Shown here: positions 14,678-17,150 of the stretch, in pieces
How positions within the stretch are numbered: position 1 is the stretch's first letter
Layout: each line of letters starts with the position of its first letter
Assembly (NCBI GenBank): GCA_937920725.1
Contig: CALEUW010000005.1
Coordinates: forward strand, 1 to 17,150
Direction: 5' to 3'
Source: UMGS1601 sp900553335
GTDB taxonomy: Bacteria > Bacillota > Clostridia > Oscillospirales > Ruminococcaceae
Length of the DNA stretch: 17,150 nt
Made by a program: the position numbers and the translations under genes
Notes under the pieces: model-generated
Told to the model about the DNA's origin: nothing
Database searches by the model: none
What the model saw: only the letters and a program-made list of their open reading frames with translations

Positions 14678-14782
14678 CTATATTCCTACCGCTCCGCTCA
14701 CCACAGCACCAATAACTATTCCCAAAATCATAACGGCAGCTATTGCTAAAACAATAATTCTGGTCAATATACTCTTTTTCAT
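14678..14782 (-). CDS. 34-residue single-pass membrane peptide
   Basis: A small open frame beginning MKKSILTRI and ending SGAVGI, then TAG. Three of the first eight residues are basic; the remainder is one hydrophobic helix of about 22 residues (roughly 9-32), rich in Ile, Val, Ala and Gly. Its ATG overlaps the TGA of the upstream membrane protein gene as ATGA, and GGAGG lies ten bases before the start, inside the end of that gene. This is the usual layout of translational coupling. Function unknown; partnership with the upstream membrane protein is the obvious guess. It could also be chance, but the ribosome site, the overlap and the charge-then-helix pattern together argue for a real gene. 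Confidence 0.65.
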   Translation of the reverse strand: MKKSILTRIIVLAIAAVMILGIVIGAVVSGAVGI

Positions 14783-15666
14783 TGATTTGCTTCCTCCTTG
14801 TAATGGGTGGTAAAGTCGTCAACAAGATGATCCATTATTTTTTTTGCGTTATCAAAGTTTTCCTGCATTTCTTCCTTGCTGTCCTTCATAGTCTTTACAG
14901 GTTCTCTCATAACGATAAACATATCATCGGGGAAGTTGCTTTCCCATTTAAGCTTCTTCTGAACGTATTCGCCCTTTAGCTGAAGTCCGTTTTCGCTAAC
15001 AAGTTCCGAATCGGGATAATACTCTCTTAAATCTGCAAAAGCCTCCGAAACTCCTGACTCATCAGATAAGATCGCTTCATCGGACACAAAGAAGATGACC
15101 TCTGCTGTTTGAAGATTCGCCTGTATTACTGATTGATATTTTCCTGTTGTGGTATAGTCGGTTGTGTTTGAGGTTATCGGCGCTTCGATAACCTGAACGT
15201 AAACCTCTCCGTCACCGTTTAAGTCCTCACAGTATTCTTCAAACATATCCTCAAGCTCTTCAGTTCGGTTTATAAGACCGTTGTTGCAGGTCAAGATGAT
15301 TCTCATATCAGGCTTTGTACGGGAAATGGTATCGTATGTAATGTAACTGAAAACTATAATAAAAAACAAAGCTAATATAATTATTATTTTGTTGTGCCAC
15401 CAGAAATTTTTTATTCGCTCCACTCCGTGAAGAGGGGGTTGTTTCTCGTGTTCTTCTTTTATGATTTCGCTGTCGGTTATATCCCCGTTCTTTAGCTTGA
15501 TAAGCTCAAGACGTTCCTGCTGCAAGCGCTTTTCATATTCCTTACGGTTGATTTGTTCCTCAGCTTTTTTCTTTTCTTCGGTTTCTAAAGCTGACTTGAG
15601 CCTTTCAATTCTTTCAAGCTCATATTCTAAATCATCTTCGTTAAGAAGATCCTTCTTTTCACTCAT
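14779..15666 (-). CDS. Single-pass membrane protein of unknown function
   Basis: A 295-residue protein I do not recognise. Residues 8-60 are highly charged and predicted to form a coiled coil (EYELERIERLKSALETEEKK). Residues about 92-112 are one transmembrane helix after a WWHNK motif. The remaining ~180 residues should lie outside the cell, have no lipobox, and include an acidic region with D148-x-N-x-D-G (DLNGDGE), reminiscent of a calcium loop but without a complete motif. ATG 15666 is preferred over a TTG at 15696 because GAGGG lies ten bases before it. The downstream 34-residue membrane peptide is coupled by ATGA. The gene is divergent from folC. Confidence 0.8.
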   Translation of the reverse strand: MSEKKDLLNEDDLEYELERIERLKSALETEEKKKAEEQINRKEYEKRLQQERLELIKLKNGDITDSEIIKEEHEKQPPLHGVERIKNFWWHNKIIIILALFFIIVFSYITYDTISRTKPDMRIILTCNNGLINRTEELEDMFEEYCEDLNGDGEVYVQVIEAPITSNTTDYTTTGKYQSVIQANLQTAEVIFFVSDEAILSDESGVSEAFADLREYYPDSELVSENGLQLKGEYVQKKLKWESNFPDDMFIVMREPVKTMKDSKEEMQENFDNAKKIMDHLVDDFTTHYKEEANQ

Positions 15667-15718
15667 AGTTTCATTACCCTCTAAACTAAAAATCAATAGA
15701 TATAGTATAAACTATAAT

Positions 15719-15735
15719 TGTGAATACCCTGTGAA
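15719..15735. repeat. TGTGAA direct repeats between divergent genes
   Basis: TGTGAA occurs at 15719-15724 and 15730-15735, 11 bases apart, close to one turn of DNA. It lies between the divergent membrane protein gene and folC and overlaps neither the folC -35 nor its -10. It may be a regulator site; the support is weak. Confidence 0.3.
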
Positions 15736-15744
15736 CAAAAGTGC

Positions 15745-15773
15745 TTTACAATGCAATATTTATGTGCTAGAAT
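15745..15773 (+). promoter_or_regulatory. Promoter of folC
   Basis: TTTACA (15745-15750), a 17-base spacer and TAGAAT (15768-15773), preceded by TGC as an extended -10. The leader to ATG 15804 is about 25 bases and contains AGAGGTG as the ribosome site. Confidence 0.75.
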
Positions 15774-15803
15774 TTTAGTGTATTAATTTTCAGAGGTGCT
15801 GTT

Positions 15804-17039
15804 ATGTCTTATTTTGATTTTTTAAGTTCATTTACAAAAGGAGGGAAGCCGGTAAGCGACCTGTCAAGAATAAAAGGACTGCTCGACGCACTTGGAAATC
15901 CTGAAAAAAAACTTCGGTTCATACACATAGCAGGGACTAACGGCAAGGGTTCGACAGCACAAATGTTTTATGAGATTTTGCTTAAAGCCGGAGTTAAGGC
16001 GGGTATTTTTACATCGCCTTATATAATTGATTTTACTGATCGTATTCGCTTTATGGGTGAAAACATATCAAGGGATACCCTTGAAGACATGCTGCCAAAG
16101 TTAAAATCTGTTGTAAAAGGCAACGACTATTCGCAGTTTGAAATAACTATGGCTACAGCGTTTCTATACTATAAATCGGTCGGGGCAGAAGCAATTGTGC
16201 TTGAGGCGGGGCTTGGCGGAGCGCTTGACAGTACAAACATAATAACAAATCCTGTCCTTAGCGTTATAACATCTATAAGTCACGATCATATGAAAGTTTT
16301 AGGAGATACGCTTGAAAAAATAGCTTTGCAAAAGGCAGGAATTATTAAAAGAAAAACTCCGTGCGTTTTGGCATATGACAATGCAGATGAAGTTGTGAGT
16401 GTTGTAAAAGCCGCCGCAGAGAAACAGGACTCGCCGCTGATAATTCCCCAAAAGGAAAAGCTTTCGATAAACGGTGACATGACTTTCGGCGGAGAGTTTT
16501 TATACAACGGAAAAAACTACGCCATATCTATGTCGGGCGAGCACCAGATAACAAACGCTTTAAACGTTATTGAGGGGGCGGAAATATTAAAAAAATACTA
16601 TCCGATAACTGACCAAAATATATATGACGGAATAAAATCTGCAAGGGTTATAGGGAGATGTGAGATTCTTTCTTCCTCTCCGTTTGTTATTTTGGACGGA
16701 TGTCACAATGACGGCGGAATAAAAGCGCTGGCTAAGGTCTTAAAAAATGTGCATGAACCTACAGCGATTATTGGAATGCTTAGGGATAAGAATGCTGAAA
16801 ATGCAATTTTACCGCTTATTCCTATCTGCAAAAAGTTTGTCACAGTTTCAGACTTTAATCCAAGTGCATATTCAGCAAAGGAGCTTAAAGAAATAATTGC
16901 ATCTTTAGGTGCAACAGCTCAGGTAGGAGAGAGCGTAGAGAAGGAATACCAAAAAGCATTGTCAGGTAAATACAAAAATGCCGTGATACTCGGCTCACTT
17001 TATCTGGTAGCTAAAATAAAGTCAATTGACAATCAATAA
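15804..17039 (+). CDS. folC: Folylpolyglutamate synthase / dihydrofolate synthase
   Basis: A 411-residue Mur-ligase-family cytoplasmic enzyme that adds glutamate to dihydropteroate and/or to reduced folates using ATP. The P-loop GTNGKGS is at residues 44-50, followed by ITMATAFLYY and the family stretch LEAGLGGALDSTN (about 133-145), which contributes metal and ATP contacts. The C-terminal domain includes VILDGCHNDGG, the usual DGAHN-type motif with Cys for Ala. The length is slightly below the usual 420-430. Whether it performs both reactions cannot be told here. No other folate genes are nearby. No good terminator follows on the plus strand. Confidence 0.93.
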   Translation: MSYFDFLSSFTKGGKPVSDLSRIKGLLDALGNPEKKLRFIHIAGTNGKGSTAQMFYEILLKAGVKAGIFTSPYIIDFTDRIRFMGENISRDTLEDMLPKLKSVVKGNDYSQFEITMATAFLYYKSVGAEAIVLEAGLGGALDSTNIITNPVLSVITSISHDHMKVLGDTLEKIALQKAGIIKRKTPCVLAYDNADEVVSVVKAAAEKQDSPLIIPQKEKLSINGDMTFGGEFLYNGKNYAISMSGEHQITNALNVIEGAEILKKYYPITDQNIYDGIKSARVIGRCEILSSSPFVILDGCHNDGGIKALAKVLKNVHEPTAIIGMLRDKNAENAILPLIPICKKFVTVSDFNPSAYSAKELKEIIASLGATAQVGESVEKEYQKALSGKYKNAVILGSLYLVAKIKSIDNQ

Positions 17040-17061
17040 TGGACAATTTCTTCGACATAAT

Positions 17062-17090
17062 TTGACAAAAAAGCACCCTTGTGCTATTAT
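17062..17090 (+). promoter_or_regulatory. Strong promoter at the right edge of the window
   Basis: TTGACA (17062-17067), a 17-base spacer and TATTAT (17085-17090), with an extended TGC just before the -10. It reads rightwards; transcription would begin near 17097. The downstream leader holds a hairpin and ribosome site, and its gene lies beyond the window. Confidence 0.85.
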
Positions 17091-17102
17091 AGACACAAGG
17101 GT
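17068..17102 (-). terminator. Minus-strand terminator overlapping the right-edge promoter
   Basis: ACCCTTGTG (17075-17083) and CACAAGGGT (17094-17102) are perfect 9-base arms flanking the -10. Read on the minus strand the stem is followed by GCTTTTTT, from 17074 down to 17067, the layout of a Rho-independent terminator. It would end an RNA transcribed leftwards from beyond 17150. The same DNA palindrome could also serve as an operator for the plus-strand promoter. Confidence 0.7.
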
Positions 17103-17128
17103 TGTCTGCATTTAACGGTAGGCGGTTT

Positions 17129-17147
17129 CTCCCGCAAGGGAGGTGAT
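17129..17147 (+). promoter_or_regulatory. Hairpin over a near-perfect Shine-Dalgarno
   Basis: CTCCC (17129-17133) pairs with GGGAG (17138-17142) around a GCAA tetraloop. GGAGGTGAT (17139-17147) matches the usual 16S rRNA anti-Shine-Dalgarno over nine bases, so the stem covers part of the ribosome site. A start codon is expected just after 17150, outside the window. Confidence 0.7.
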
Positions 17148-17150
17148 AAC

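Noticed and set aside
14601..14825. A 74-codon minus-strand frame overlapping ung, the 34-residue peptide and the membrane protein gene
   Set aside because: It overlaps three better-supported genes in another frame and has a mixed, non-protein-like composition. The 34-residue frame has the correct ribosome site and coupling.
17022..17048. AATTG...CAATT inverted repeat as a folC terminator
   Set aside because: The arms are only five AT-rich base pairs with no strong stem or adequate T-tract.
17120..17150. Complement of GGAGGTGAT as the 3' end of a minus-strand 16S rRNA gene
   Set aside because: The minus strand beyond ATCACCTCC reads into hairpin and terminator sequence, and the preceding bases are not 16S. 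The plus-strand reading as a ribosome site is simpler.
1..17150. CRISPR array, tRNA or rRNA genes, transposase or integrase genes
   Set aside because: I looked for regularly spaced repeats, cloverleaf ends and recombinase motifs on both strands and saw none; the only repeat pair is at 8539/8774.

Overview
The window looks like chromosomal DNA from an AT-rich, fibre-degrading member of the Clostridia, most like Ruminococcus or a related Oscillospiraceae. Four things point that way: a secreted glycoside hydrolase with a C-terminal dockerin, the Firmicutes-order hrcA-grpE-dnaK-dnaJ operon under a CIRCE operator, strong AGGAGG ribosome sites with TTGACA/TATAAT promoters, and a DnaK that lacks the nucleotide-binding-domain insertion seen in Gram-negative DnaK. 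No database search was possible, so the genus is an inference.

Layout. Positions 1-1756 hold the last codons of one dockerin protein and a complete GH5 cellulase-dockerin gene ending in a strong terminator. Positions 1796-6626 hold the heat-shock operon: promoter, CIRCE, hrcA, grpE, dnaK, a folded dnaK-dnaJ spacer, dnaJ and a terminator. Positions 6650-7733 hold two tandem paralogues of a small three-helix membrane protein, the first with an N-terminal zinc ribbon. A terminator-like hairpin lies directly before lgt (7747-8553), a lipoprotein-modifying enzyme. The lgt terminator is interrupted by a roughly 208 bp structured, non-coding block flanked by 27 bp direct repeats. Next come a promoter and a large cytoplasmic GH2 glycosidase (8892-11630), a membrane-anchored XRE-family regulator (11815-12627) and a diiron flavoprotein for O2 or NO reduction (12733-13899).

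On the minus strand are ung (13964-14629), a 34-residue membrane peptide (14678-14782) and an unrecognised single-pass membrane protein (14779-15666); the last two overlap by ATGA. folC (15804-17039) is divergent from them. The window ends in a compact palindromic promoter region whose minus strand reads as a terminator, followed by a hairpin over a near-perfect Shine-Dalgarno. This may be the start of a small gene with an overlapping antisense RNA.

How the genes fit together. The GH5-dockerin and the GH2 enzyme fit extracellular polysaccharide cleavage followed by intracellular trimming. The chaperone operon and FDP are stress functions (protein folding, oxygen or NO). lgt, ung and folC are housekeeping. 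The best candidates for something undescribed are the inserted block after lgt, the palindromic promoter/terminator at the right edge, and the translationally coupled 34-residue peptide.
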